Below are positions 10,149 through 19,525 of a DNA stretch of 64,000 bases, in pieces. The notes under the pieces were generated by a model that saw only the letters and a program-made list of their open reading frames with translations, was not told the origin of the DNA and did no database searches. How positions within the stretch are numbered: position 1 is the stretch's first letter; every line of letters begins with the position of its first letter. Made by a program: the position numbers and the translations under genes. Source of the stretch: Pseudomonas syringae KCTC 12500 (GTDB lineage Bacteria; Pseudomonadota; Gammaproteobacteria; Pseudomonadales; Pseudomonadaceae); the NCBI RefSeq assembly GCF_000507185.2, contig NZ_AYTM02000002.1, positions 457,501-521,500 of the forward strand. The letters run 5' to 3'.

Positions 10149-13100
10149 ATGACCGACAAATCCGGCACCCATACACAACGACGTGCTGCAACGTTCGCCA
10201 AAACACCCGCCACGGCCACCAGCCTGTGTCCCTTCCGAGGACCTGACGTGGCTATCGTGCCGGTGCGCTATGCGCTGGACCGCTCCCGCTACGATGCCGC
10301 TCCCGAGAAGCTGAAACCGCTACTCAAGGGCAGCCGCTGGGCGGTGATGCCGAAGTTGAAAACACGCAGCTATACCCTTCGCCAGCTGTATGACGGCTAT
10401 GTGTATGTCTATGACGAAACGGCAGAGACGTTGCACGAGTACGCGGTGTCAGCCGCCACCGGCAACCTGAGCCGTATTGTCTGGACCGATGCGCAGATCG
10501 GCAGTGACCGGCGAAGCGGTACCGACGATGGCAAACCCTTCTTGCTCTATCCGCGAAGCAACCTGCTGCGCATCGCCTTTTCAGCGCAGCAGTGGACCTG
10601 GCGAATCTGCGAACACCTGCGCTCCAATCCGGCAAGCCGCGCGTCATGGATGAAAATGCTGGATCTGAAACGCTACTGCATGACCATGGCCGAGCCGGAT
10701 ACCTTGCCATTGAACCGTATCGCCGAGGCGGTGGCGGACATCGACAAGGAGCATGTGGTTGAAGATGACCGGTTTGCAGACTCGGCGATTCCTGCTGCTC
10801 GCCCGCCTTCGGATAGCGATGAAGGTAAGGCGCTGTTTTCACCAATCGGCGCTGACGTTTTCTGGCAGGGCAGCGTTGAAGATCAGGACAGCTCTCTGCT
10901 CATTGCCCTTGATGACCCGCTGGCCATTTTCAACGATCTGGGCATGCAACTGGCCGCCGATCAGGCCGCCTATCGTAACTGGCAAGCCGAGCACGAACAC
11001 AAGCTCCAGATCGCCCAGACCGTCACCACGCTATGTGGCGCTGAAGGCGAACCGGAGAAACTGCCGGCATCGGTGCGCGACAATGCCGCGCTCACTCACC
11101 AGTACCTGAGCGACGTCGAAGCCTATTTTGAACAATGCATGTTTGAACAAGAGCAGATCGGTAACAACACCGCTCCCGGTGGCGTGCTGTTGCTGCCGGA
11201 TATTTTCAAAAGCCCGGAGATGCGCAGATCGATTGAAATGCGTTACGGCAGCGCGCCCTCCGACGACGCCCTGCAAGCCTGGAAAGATCGCCAAAAATGG
11301 CGGCGCGAGGTCGATCTGAGCGGTGCGCGCCAGTACCTTCAACAGCACCTGCCAACCGGCGACACACTGCTGCAACAGGTGCGTGACACGCAAAGCGACT
11401 TTCGGCAATGGTCGACCCATCTGGGCACAGAACCGCTCAAGCTGTTTGTCGACACCACCCACCCAGAAAGCCTGCTGTATCTGCAAACAGTCATGCTCAA
11501 CCTGCAGATCATTTACGCTCAGGACAACGCCGCCAGCGCCTGGCTCGCCGAGCAGGAAGCCAACGACAGCAGCCTGTTTGGCACCTTGCGCTACGGCTTC
11601 TCACCGGCGCTCAAGCACGCGCTGCATCAGGAGGCCAACGCGCTGCTGAACGGCCTCGGCGACATCACCAACCTGGCCACCCGCATCGGCGAACTCAACG
11701 GCACGCTCAATCATCAGGGCTTTGCCGACAAGCCGTGGATGAAGGCGCTGAAACACCCCGTTCAGGACACCTTCAAAGCCCTCGGCCAACTGGCCAGCAA
11801 CGCAGGCAAAGCGACGTTCGAAAGTCTCCTGCTGGCCTGGGTGCCCATCGACAGCCGTCTGGCGGTGGGCAAGCAGCAGAACATCGTTGCACTGATTCGC
11901 ACGCTATTGATCGGCCAGATTTTGCTCGACTCGAAGGCGCGTATTGCGATCGATCACACCATGCTCGCGAAGCTGAAAAACTGGATCAGCGAATGGCGGG
12001 TACTCAACAAACAGATCAGTGATATCCGTCGCAGCTGGCTCTACCCAACCGCTTACAACCCCCGCAAAAGCATCGCCAGTCACCTGCGCGCGCTCGAGCA
12101 AGAACTTCGCCTGCACGAACTGAGCATGCCCGCCCTGCTCGACTATCAGAACAACCAATACGCCAAGCAGTTGCAGGACGAAATTCGCCTGCACTTCCAG
12201 TCCGGCAAAGCCATCACCAAAGAATGGCTGAGCACCGCCAGGCGCTGGCTCGATGGACTGGGAGGGATTGCCGGCTCGGTCACCTGGGGCGTGATAATGC
12301 TCAACTTCATCAACACCGCTTTCACCTATCGCGACCTTACTCGGGACGGAGACTTCAGTGCCAAGGATATTGGCAAGGTGACGTATGGATTGGGGTACAG
12401 CTTTAACCTGCTGATGGCGGTGTTTGTTGAAGCGCCGTGGGCGGTTATCAGGGATGCGAAGCCCCTTTCTATTGGCGGCTATAACATAGGCATTCTCGAT
12501 AAATCGGCGGCTTACTGGAAAGCACGGGGTAATGCGGTTTGGGGGGATGCGATAAGGGGGTTTAGAGGTTCGATGGTGGCGATGGGGGCGTTTGGGATCG
12601 CGGCGGTTATATTAGAGCTATTTGACGCTTTGGATGATTTTTACGCAGCTAAAACTTCAGATGAAAAACACGGACTCCGTATTAAGAGAGTTGCTGTATT
12701 CCTAATGGGTTTAGGTTCTTCGGCACAGCTATTAGCAGGCGTTTTCCCTGCTAGCACTTTTACGATTATTGCGATGAGTTCGTGGTTCAGCGTAGCCCTG
12801 ATGGCAGTTGGCTTTATTTATCTCCTTGCCACGATGACCCTAAACTATTTCAAGCAAGACAGTGTGGGCTGGTGGCTACGTAAGTGCTGTTGGTCAAGAA
12901 CCATAGACTATCGCTACGACGAGACTGCAAAAGGTAAGAATGAAGAAGTGAGCGCGTTGATGGAAATTCAATTATCTCCGCAGGTTCATGTAAAAAGTAC
13001 CGTGCATTATGAGGATCGTTACCTTGGCAAAGGCGACTATATGAGTATCGCTGTGCAAAATGGCGCTGGGGTACAGGTGTATTTCCCACACTTTTTACGC

Positions 13101-13547
13101 GGCAAATCTGTCCACTTCAACATTGTAAGTAGCAAGCGCCCGTGGGGCGTGCTACCTGTAGAAAAAATAGATACCCCAATATATGAAGCGTTTCTGAACC
13201 GCGGAAAATTCAGGAAGGTCGAGCAGTTCGGGATGCTCACTAACAAACCAACTGCCAAGGCTAGTGAAGACTTCACCTATCCTCTAACGCCCCCTGAGAA
13301 CGAGGACCTCATCTGGGAAACCTGGGTGCCGCTTGATAAGGAAGCAACTTTTCTGGAGCTACAACTCTGGTATCCATCTGACCTTATAAATTCCGGCGAG
13401 GACGATAGAAGCTATCTTTTTCAGATGGAGCTTGGCACAAGAGGCGATACCTCTATTGACGGCTTGGCGGCCATGGAACTCGCGGTAAAGGCATCAAGCA
13501 GAACTGGTTCCCTTACCCTGGAAGTCGCAGAGGGCACACCTATATGA
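10149..13547 (+). CDS. VasX-like / BTH_I2691-family type VI secretion effector
   Basis: 1132 residues. The N-terminal region carries features shared by VasX and the BTH_I2691 effector family: SLCPFRGPDVAIVPVRYALD (25-44) and YTLRQLYDGYVYVYDE (about 75-90). The middle is soluble and helical. Residues about 695-915 contain at least four hydrophobic segments (GSVTWGVIMLNFI, GYSFNLLMAVFVEAPWAV, SMVAMGAFGIAAVILELF, ALMAVGFIYLLATMTLNYF), as in pore-forming VasX, which depolarises target membranes. The last ~220 residues are soluble and beta-rich. GC content falls noticeably from about 12540 on. No vgrG or structural T6SS gene is in the window, so this is an orphan effector locus. The stop overlaps the next gene by four bases. 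Confidence 0.8.
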   Translation: MTDKSGTHTQRRAATFAKTPATATSLCPFRGPDVAIVPVRYALDRSRYDAAPEKLKPLLKGSRWAVMPKLKTRSYTLRQLYDGYVYVYDETAETLHEYAVSAATGNLSRIVWTDAQIGSDRRSGTDDGKPFLLYPRSNLLRIAFSAQQWTWRICEHLRSNPASRASWMKMLDLKRYCMTMAEPDTLPLNRIAEAVADIDKEHVVEDDRFADSAIPAARPPSDSDEGKALFSPIGADVFWQGSVEDQDSSLLIALDDPLAIFNDLGMQLAADQAAYRNWQAEHEHKLQIAQTVTTLCGAEGEPEKLPASVRDNAALTHQYLSDVEAYFEQCMFEQEQIGNNTAPGGVLLLPDIFKSPEMRRSIEMRYGSAPSDDALQAWKDRQKWRREVDLSGARQYLQQHLPTGDTLLQQVRDTQSDFRQWSTHLGTEPLKLFVDTTHPESLLYLQTVMLNLQIIYAQDNAASAWLAEQEANDSSLFGTLRYGFSPALKHALHQEANALLNGLGDITNLATRIGELNGTLNHQGFADKPWMKALKHPVQDTFKALGQLASNAGKATFESLLLAWVPIDSRLAVGKQQNIVALIRTLLIGQILLDSKARIAIDHTMLAKLKNWISEWRVLNKQISDIRRSWLYPTAYNPRKSIASHLRALEQELRLHELSMPALLDYQNNQYAKQLQDEIRLHFQSGKAITKEWLSTARRWLDGLGGIAGSVTWGVIMLNFINTAFTYRDLTRDGDFSAKDIGKVTYGLGYSFNLLMAVFVEAPWAVIRDAKPLSIGGYNIGILDKSAAYWKARGNAVWGDAIRGFRGSMVAMGAFGIAAVILELFDALDDFYAAKTSDEKHGLRIKRVAVFLMGLGSSAQLLAGVFPASTFTIIAMSSWFSVALMAVGFIYLLATMTLNYFKQDSVGWWLRKCCWSRTIDYRYDETAKGKNEEVSALMEIQLSPQVHVKSTVHYEDRYLGKGDYMSIAVQNGAGVQVYFPHFLRGKSVHFNIVSSKRPWGVLPVEKIDTPIYEAFLNRGKFRKVEQFGMLTNKPTAKASEDFTYPLTPPENEDLIWETWVPLDKEATFLELQLWYPSDLINSGEDDRSYLFQMELGTRGDTSIDGLAAMELAVKASSRTGSLTLEVAEGTPI

Positions 13548-14236
13548 CTCAGCAAGAAAAGGCTTTAGACCTGCCGAAAGGCAAAGACATTTTAAACTGG
13601 AAAGTCAAAACGCTGGCGAGGTCACCTAAAGAGATCATGATCACACAGCTTGGATTTATCGCCTTCTATCTGACCGCCAGCTCACTTTTTATTTGGGGAG
13701 GCTGGATAATGTTTTCGGATAGCCTTTATTCTTTGGTATACACAGTTCTTGCACTTGTAGGGTATCTTGCCTATTTCGTAGGCCTGCTCATCCGCCAAAA
13801 AACCATCTTCAACTACAACCTAAAAACCGATGGAGCCACGGTCGAGTATTACCTCCACTACCCCGACTTCGCCTCAAGCTTCTTCAAAGGCATCGCCATT
13901 TTCGTCATGCTGGTATTCGGACTCGTCGCCATCCTGACCGGATCGTTACTCTTTCTGGTCGGTCCGGTAGCGATGGCTTTCATCGCCGCCATCAAACTGC
14001 TGAACTGGGAAAACCCTGTCCACCATCGACAAACCGCCCCATGGCAACTGCACGAATTCGTCACGGTCGATCACAAACGCCTGATGGTCATCATCCATTG
14101 CGACGATGTCACCACCGGCTTTGCCGCGCGCTTTCCCAGCAAGGCGTTGATGGACAAGTACCTCGCCTTCCTGCGCGAGGTACTTCCAGCAAAGGTTGAA
14201 TACATCGAAAAGGCTACCCACTGGTATCAGGGCTGA
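13544..14236 (+). CDS. Probable immunity protein of the VasX-like effector
   Basis: 230 residues with membrane helices at about 37-60 (GFIAFYLTASSLFIWGGWIMF), 62-85 (LVYTVLALVGYLAYFVGLLI) and a long hydrophobic region around 108-145 (FVMLVFGLVAILTGSLLFLV), then a soluble C-terminal domain. The ATGA overlap with the effector gene, the multi-helix membrane topology and the size all resemble TsiV2, the immunity protein that guards the inner membrane against VasX. Immunity function is inferred from position and topology; no diagnostic motif is visible. Confidence 0.65.
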   Translation: MTQQEKALDLPKGKDILNWKVKTLARSPKEIMITQLGFIAFYLTASSLFIWGGWIMFSDSLYSLVYTVLALVGYLAYFVGLLIRQKTIFNYNLKTDGATVEYYLHYPDFASSFFKGIAIFVMLVFGLVAILTGSLLFLVGPVAMAFIAAIKLLNWENPVHHRQTAPWQLHEFVTVDHKRLMVIIHCDDVTTGFAARFPSKALMDKYLAFLREVLPAKVEYIEKATHWYQG

Positions 14237-14241
14237 TGCAA

Positions 14242-14276
14242 CTCAGGCTTGAGTTGAAACTCACTGCAAGCCTGAG
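14242..14276. terminator. Convergent terminator hairpin
   Basis: CTCAGGCTTG (14242-14251) and CAAGCCTGAG (14267-14276) form a perfect 10-bp stem between the stops of the immunity gene (plus) and bphP (minus), so it can serve both strands. Confidence 0.65.
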
Positions 14277-14283
14277 AAAGCGA

Positions 14284-16521
14284 TCAAACTGCCATGGGCA
14301 CCGTGAAGCGGAACTCGCTGCCCTCGCCCACGCGGCTTTGCGCTACCAGTTCTCCACCATGAGCCTTGACGATGCCCTGGGAGATGTAAAGGCCCAGGCC
14401 GGTGCCGGTCGGGTTGCCTTCCTTGACGGTCCAGTAGCGTTCGAAGATATGCGGCAACTGCTCGGGAGGGATACCCTCGCCGGAGTCCCTCACAGTGAAC
14501 ACGATTTCAGTGCCGTTGGACATGGCTGACACGTCAATCTTGCCCAGTTTCGGGGTGAATTTGATAGCGTTGCCAACCAGGTTGGACAGCACCTGAAACA
14601 GGCGCTCCGGGTCAGCATTGACCTTGATGTCCGGCTCGGCGCTGAAGGAAATCTCGACGGACTTGTCCATCGCCAGCGGGGCAAGCAAGGTGTAAGCCTC
14701 CTCGAATATCTGGCTGACCTCCAGCGGCTGCGGCGTAATGGTGTAACGGCCTGCTTCGATTTTCGAGGTATCGAGCAGGTCTTCCAGCAACACATTCATG
14801 CGGCTGGCGGCTTGCTGCATGGTATCGATTGCCGTGGAAATACGTCGCGACGTGTGTGGCCCATCGGAGCTGAACGACTTCTGCATCATTCCGCAGAGCA
14901 TGGAAATGACCGTCATCGGGTTGCGCAAGTCATGGGATACAACCGCGACCAGCTCGTCGCGGGCGCGAACAGCCTGTTGCTCCCTGCGCACCTGACGGGC
15001 AAGGTCGTTTTCCAGGGCGGAGCGGCGCAGGTCATTGGCGGCGAACACATCGCCATAGCTCCACTTCGTAGCGATCCCGGTCATCTCGACCTTCCAGATC
15101 TCAAACGAGGTACGCGGCCGAAGACGCATGCCGCCTGCCGAGCTCTCCATATCCAGTGGTTTTTTCGGATTACCGCTCCACTGGACCGTTTCCTTGACCT
15201 CGGGACGAAACCAGATAACGCCGTTGTCGACCGGCTTTGGCAGGCTCATCGCCAACACGCCGCTAGCAATTGGCTGATAAGCCTCGGCAGGCGGATAGAC
15301 ACTGGATAGATGATGACTGGCATACACTGGTTCGCCACCAGCGATCATCCACGCATGCAGAGCACGTATGTCGGACGGCTCAGGGCAGATGCCGAAACAA
15401 TGCGTTTGCCGGTCTTCGATGATGGCGACGCCGGTTGCGCCCACCATATCCATCAACAACTGTGGTTGCTGCGCCAGGCCATCGAAGACGTTTTCTTCGG
15501 ACCCGGCCATGGCCAGATTCAATTGCTCGAGCGCCCTGACCTTCGCCTCTCGCTGACGGCTTATTTCCAGCGCTTCCATGGCGCTGATCTGCAGCGACAG
15601 CACCTGGCCTATCGCCTGGCAGGCACTGCGCAGCTCGTGGGACACGTACAGCGGCGTACGGTTGCCGCAACTGATCAATCCCCACAACTTGCCGCCTTGA
15701 ATCAGCGACACACTCATGGATGACAGCACGCCCATGTTCTTCATGTACTGGCAGTGGATCGGTGAAACACTGCGCAACGTCGAAAAACTCAGATCAAGCT
15801 GCTGCTGAGTGTCCGGGCGCAGTTGAGGCACCAAGGGCACCGGGGTGTAATCGGCATCGGGAATAATGCGCAGCCAGTTGCGGCGATACAATTCGCGCGC
15901 CTGCTCGGGAATGTCCGATGCCGGGAAGAACAACCCGTTGAAGAGCTCCATGCTTGGCGCCGAGGCTTCGGCGATCACCTGACCATGGCCTTCTTCTTCG
16001 AAACGGTAGATCAGCACCCGGTCATAACCGGTCATTTTCTGGATCTCGCGAACGCTGACTTCATACAGGGTCTGCAGATCAGTCGCGGCGTGCAGTTGGC
16101 GCAACATGCGCCCAATGTTGCCGGTGCGCTCGGAATAACTGACCGATTGCGCATCCTTGCCCTGAATTTCGAGCTCCAGAACCAGAACGCCCTGATGGCG
16201 GTGCAACATGGCTTCGAACTCGATACCGTTGATCGACATCAGCAGGCGTTGCGCGTCAATGAACGAATCATGAGCACTGGCGCTTCGGATCACGTCGGCC
16301 CAGCCAGCGCCCAGCACACAGTCCAGCCCCTTGCCGAGCACCTGCTCGGGCATATGGCCCAGCACAGCCTTGACGTTGGCACTGACTTGCAGGATTTTCA
16401 GCTCGGGCTCTGTCAGTGTGAACAGCAGACCATGAGGTTGAATGGCACCGGGAAACTGAATGGGCTCATCTGCACAATTGGCCAGAAGGACTTCAAAGGC
16501 GTCTTTGTCGAGTTGGCTCAT
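14284..16521 (-). CDS. bphP: Bacteriophytochrome histidine kinase
   Basis: 745 residues in PAS-GAF-PHY-HisKA-HATPase order. Biliverdin-binding Cys16 lies in LLANCADEP. The PxSDIP-type motif is PASDIP with Asp203, the GAF His is in SPIHCQYM (His256), and the PHY tongue motif is PRTSF (469-473). The kinase has His530 (VVSHDLRNP), an N-box (NLVGNAIKF) and GTGLGLYIS. It senses red/far-red light through biliverdin made by the upstream heme oxygenase. Oddly, the Cys-His-His usually found in the GAF domain reads Cys285-Gly286-Asn287. ATG 16521 overlaps the bphO stop by four bases; a longer open frame to 16560 would intrude into bphO. Confidence 0.95.
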   Translation of the reverse strand: MSQLDKDAFEVLLANCADEPIQFPGAIQPHGLLFTLTEPELKILQVSANVKAVLGHMPEQVLGKGLDCVLGAGWADVIRSASAHDSFIDAQRLLMSINGIEFEAMLHRHQGVLVLELEIQGKDAQSVSYSERTGNIGRMLRQLHAATDLQTLYEVSVREIQKMTGYDRVLIYRFEEEGHGQVIAEASAPSMELFNGLFFPASDIPEQARELYRRNWLRIIPDADYTPVPLVPQLRPDTQQQLDLSFSTLRSVSPIHCQYMKNMGVLSSMSVSLIQGGKLWGLISCGNRTPLYVSHELRSACQAIGQVLSLQISAMEALEISRQREAKVRALEQLNLAMAGSEENVFDGLAQQPQLLMDMVGATGVAIIEDRQTHCFGICPEPSDIRALHAWMIAGGEPVYASHHLSSVYPPAEAYQPIASGVLAMSLPKPVDNGVIWFRPEVKETVQWSGNPKKPLDMESSAGGMRLRPRTSFEIWKVEMTGIATKWSYGDVFAANDLRRSALENDLARQVRREQQAVRARDELVAVVSHDLRNPMTVISMLCGMMQKSFSSDGPHTSRRISTAIDTMQQAASRMNVLLEDLLDTSKIEAGRYTITPQPLEVSQIFEEAYTLLAPLAMDKSVEISFSAEPDIKVNADPERLFQVLSNLVGNAIKFTPKLGKIDVSAMSNGTEIVFTVRDSGEGIPPEQLPHIFERYWTVKEGNPTGTGLGLYISQGIVKAHGGELVAQSRVGEGSEFRFTVPMAV

Positions 16522-17132
16522 AACAGTACCTTTTGACCCTCGAGCCAGTGCTCGAAACATGCAAATGTGGAGTGCGCTGCAGAGGCGGCGGCATCAGTAA
16601 AGGCAACTTCTCGGGCTACTTCATCCAGATGATTAAGAAATGCCTTCCAGCGAGGTCCGGTGCGGGCACCATACACATCGAGAAAGGCCGTTCCACTTTG
16701 CTCATCCAGACCCAGACGCTTGTTTATTTCGCGTCGCAACACTTGCCCGCCCAATGTCGCCCCTTCCAGCACATACATCACCCCCATACAGGCGCCGGGA
16801 GAATCAACAGCGGGTAACTGGTCGCAGCGGGGCAATTGGCCAATGTCATGGTCGGACAGCCCCAATGCACGCAGATCCTCGACCAACACAGGGGTTTTGA
16901 CCCTCTCGAGCGGGATAAGCTCCGCAGGTATCAAGGCACTGGCATGCAGTATCGCTTCAAGCGGTGCATAAAAACCGTAGTAAGCCTGTAGCAGACGGAG
17001 GTAAAGAGCGTGATCCAGAGTGGATGAAAAAAACGGCATGCGTTTTTCGAGCCCGACGTGCAACTGACTGGTTTCAGCACGCAATGCATCAAGCAGTTTG
17101 GGCGGGGGAACACGTGGAAAACTTGCCGGCAT
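16518..17132 (-). CDS. bphO: Biliverdin-producing heme oxygenase
   Basis: 204 residues. The N-terminal part LLDALRAETSQLHVGLEKRM carries the proximal heme-ligand histidine of bacterial heme oxygenases (usually HxxLE/E-type), and GACMGVMYVLEGATLGGQVL is the family's distal-helix region with flexible glycines. It opens heme to biliverdin, CO and iron, supplying the chromophore for BphP. It forms an operon with bphP (ATGA overlap). ATG 17132 is chosen by family length; the frame is open to 17252, and the extra 40 residues look like random sequence. The ribosome binding site is weak (AAGAG). Confidence 0.92.
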   Translation of the reverse strand: MPASFPRVPPPKLLDALRAETSQLHVGLEKRMPFFSSTLDHALYLRLLQAYYGFYAPLEAILHASALIPAELIPLERVKTPVLVEDLRALGLSDHDIGQLPRCDQLPAVDSPGACMGVMYVLEGATLGGQVLRREINKRLGLDEQSGTAFLDVYGARTGPRWKAFLNHLDEVAREVAFTDAAASAAHSTFACFEHWLEGQKVLL

Positions 17133-17481
17133 CCAGGAAGGCTCTTGAGTGTGCAATGGGCAGAAAACGCATCCGAGCGAAAACAGGCCGCCAAAATACA
17201 GATTCAGAGCAAAATCTGACAGGTCTTTCCTAGGCTTACGATGAAATACCACCGTTCACAAAGAAAAACAGTCAGCGTTACAAGACGACGGTTTGCAACT
17301 GCCCGCAAAATACGCGCTCAACTAACGACGATAGTCGAAACCCAGCCCATACGCGTTCGGCGCGTGCGCGGTTCGCGCAGGCAAGCACTTTAACATCATC
17401 CGATAATGATGCCATCCTCTCGTAAGCCACCGACTCGATCGGCGGCTCACGTGCCCCCCTGAATAAAGCTGGCTCGCTCTG
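17133..17481. other. Intergenic region upstream of bphO
   Basis: 349 bp holding the bphOP promoter and, at its left end, a likely terminator of the LTA-synthase-like gene. On the minus strand an imperfect 9-bp hairpin (AGCCGCCGA with TCGGTGGCT, 17422-17450) lies just after that stop. I could not define the bphO promoter boxes. Confidence 0.45.
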
Positions 17482-19515
17482 TCAACGCACGTTCTGATAC
17501 AGCATCATTCGCGAGGTTTCATGCAGGCCGCGGGTCAGGTCGCGCAGCCGTTCGAACTCTTGCGGGTTCTGTTCGGCAACGTTGTCCAGCGGCGTGGGGG
17601 AAGACAGGTCATGGAGCGTTGGCGAACTGCCGTCGTGCTCCATTTGCAGCAGGTAGTTGCGCGTGACACCGCCGATCAGCGGGAACGTACCTTCGCGCAG
17701 TACCAGCGGCACCACACGCTCACCTTCTGGAGCCGCTTGCTGGATGTCACGGCCCATGGTGCCGCTGGTGAAGTCCATACCGGCCATCCCGGCGACTGTC
17801 GGCAACAGGTCGGCAAGGCCGACCGCTTCGTCGACGACCCGTGTGCCCAGCAGGCCGGGGGCGTGAATCAACAGCGGGACGTTGTTGCTCTCCAGGCCCA
17901 GTTGCTCGAACGCCGGCGCCATGTGCGGGATCTGGCTTATCCGCGTGTTGTGATCGCCAAACAGCACAAAGATGGTGTTTTCGTAGTAACCGCCCGCCTT
18001 GGCCAGTTCCATCAACCGCCCGATATTGAAGTCCAGCAGGCGCACGGCGTTGTACTGTTCCACGCTGCGCGAACCAGCGGCCTGGACCTGCTCAACAGTC
18101 TTGTCGCTGACCTGAAAACCGTCGTTGTCTTTGGGGATGGTAAACGGCCGGTGATTACCCGCAGTCTGCACGTAGGCAAAGAACGGTTTGTCGGCTGGCA
18201 ACGCACGCAGGATCCGGTCACTCTCCTTGAACAGGTCCAGGTCGGAAATCCCCCAGACATCCACCTGCGGTGACTTCCAGTCGCGCTCGTCATACAGCCG
18301 TACGTCGTCGATACTGCGACGGATCAAGGCGTTCATGTTGGCCCAGCCGGAATTGCCGCCAATCATGTACAGCTTCTCGTACCCTTTGAAGTCGTTGATG
18401 ATGGTGTTTTGCCGTGTGAGCAGCGGATGGCGTGTGGCGGTCTCCTGTCGTGTCACGTCAGGCACCCCAGTGATGCTCGCCCAGACCGTTTTCGCAGTGC
18501 CGGTAACCGGCACGTAAAAGTGCTTGAAGAACCAGCTTTGGGTGGCCAGATGGTCCAGGTTCGGCGTCGGGTTCAGCGGGTTGCCGTAGGCGCCGACGGC
18601 ACTGGTGCCCAGCGATTCGAGCATGACGAACATGACATTCGGCGGCCGCTCGCCCGGCAGCCGGTAAGGCTGCACGGTCTGGTGACGCTTGAAACTCAAC
18701 CCCTGCACGTCTGGCTGGGGAACGCCCAGATAACGCGCGACCCGTGCATAGTGCTTACGCACCTCGGGTTCATCGAAGTTCGACTGCGAGACCTTGAGCG
18801 TGTCGTACAGAAACAGCGCTGGATTGAGCCCCAGCGCCGCCACCTGACTGTTGCCGGAGAAGAACGCATCGCTCCAGCGCAACGGTACCGGGTTTTCCAG
18901 ATTGAGATTCTCGACCCGGCCCAGCAGGCCGAGGAAGGTTGCACAGACCATCAGCGCCGAACCCCAGACCACGGACCCGCGTTTGATTGGCCTGGCCTCA
19001 CGGTCCAGGGTGACACGTTCAAGCCTGATCAATACCCAGCCGAGCACGGCGACCGTGAGCAGCCAGCCGACAGTGATCCACAACACCGGATAGGTCTGCC
19101 AGAGCATGTCCCGGGAAATCTGCGCATCCTCCAGATAGCGCAGCACGCTGGCGTTGAGCCTGACGCCGAGATAGGCGTAATGGCCGAAATCGACGATGTA
19201 AATCATCGTCAGGATCGCCAGCGCCACGATCAGATAGCCTCGCGCCAGCCAGCGCAAGGCACGCACGCTGATCAGGTTCCAGCCCGGCAACCAGAGCAGC
19301 ACCGCGACCGGCAGCAGTATCAGCAGCGCCAGGCGCAAGTCGAAGCGCAAACCGATGCCCAGCGTCTGTGCGACCTCGCCATGCGTGAACAGCGTGCCCG
19401 GCTCGATGCCGGAAAACCCGAAGAAGAACACACCCCTCAGCAACGCCGACAGCAGGAACACCACCATGACCGCGCCCAGCCAATAATGCAGGCGTCGCGA
19501 TTGCAACCAACTCAT
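17482..19515 (-). CDS. LTA-synthase-like membrane sulfatase-fold phosphotransferase
   Basis: 677 residues. Five N-terminal transmembrane helices (residues about 8-190) precede a periplasmic alkaline-phosphatase/sulfatase-fold domain. That domain starts at PNVMFVMLESLG, with GTAKTVWASITG at the nucleophile Thr region, KPFFAYVQTAGNHRP and the metal-binding VLFGDHNTRI. Gram-negative relatives move phosphoglycerol or phosphoethanolamine onto periplasmic glucans or lipids; the acceptor is unknown. Start choice: AGAGGA is 6 bases before ATG 19515 but abuts the ATG at 19521, so 19515 is preferred. It is the last gene of a tight three-gene unit. Confidence 0.8.
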   Translation of the reverse strand: MSWLQSRRLHYWLGAVMVVFLLSALLRGVFFFGFSGIEPGTLFTHGEVAQTLGIGLRFDLRLALLILLPVAVLLWLPGWNLISVRALRWLARGYLIVALAILTMIYIVDFGHYAYLGVRLNASVLRYLEDAQISRDMLWQTYPVLWITVGWLLTVAVLGWVLIRLERVTLDREARPIKRGSVVWGSALMVCATFLGLLGRVENLNLENPVPLRWSDAFFSGNSQVAALGLNPALFLYDTLKVSQSNFDEPEVRKHYARVARYLGVPQPDVQGLSFKRHQTVQPYRLPGERPPNVMFVMLESLGTSAVGAYGNPLNPTPNLDHLATQSWFFKHFYVPVTGTAKTVWASITGVPDVTRQETATRHPLLTRQNTIINDFKGYEKLYMIGGNSGWANMNALIRRSIDDVRLYDERDWKSPQVDVWGISDLDLFKESDRILRALPADKPFFAYVQTAGNHRPFTIPKDNDGFQVSDKTVEQVQAAGSRSVEQYNAVRLLDFNIGRLMELAKAGGYYENTIFVLFGDHNTRISQIPHMAPAFEQLGLESNNVPLLIHAPGLLGTRVVDEAVGLADLLPTVAGMAGMDFTSGTMGRDIQQAAPEGERVVPLVLREGTFPLIGGVTRNYLLQMEHDGSSPTLHDLSSPTPLDNVAEQNPQEFERLRDLTRGLHETSRMMLYQNVR

Positions 19516-19525
19516 CGTCATTCCT

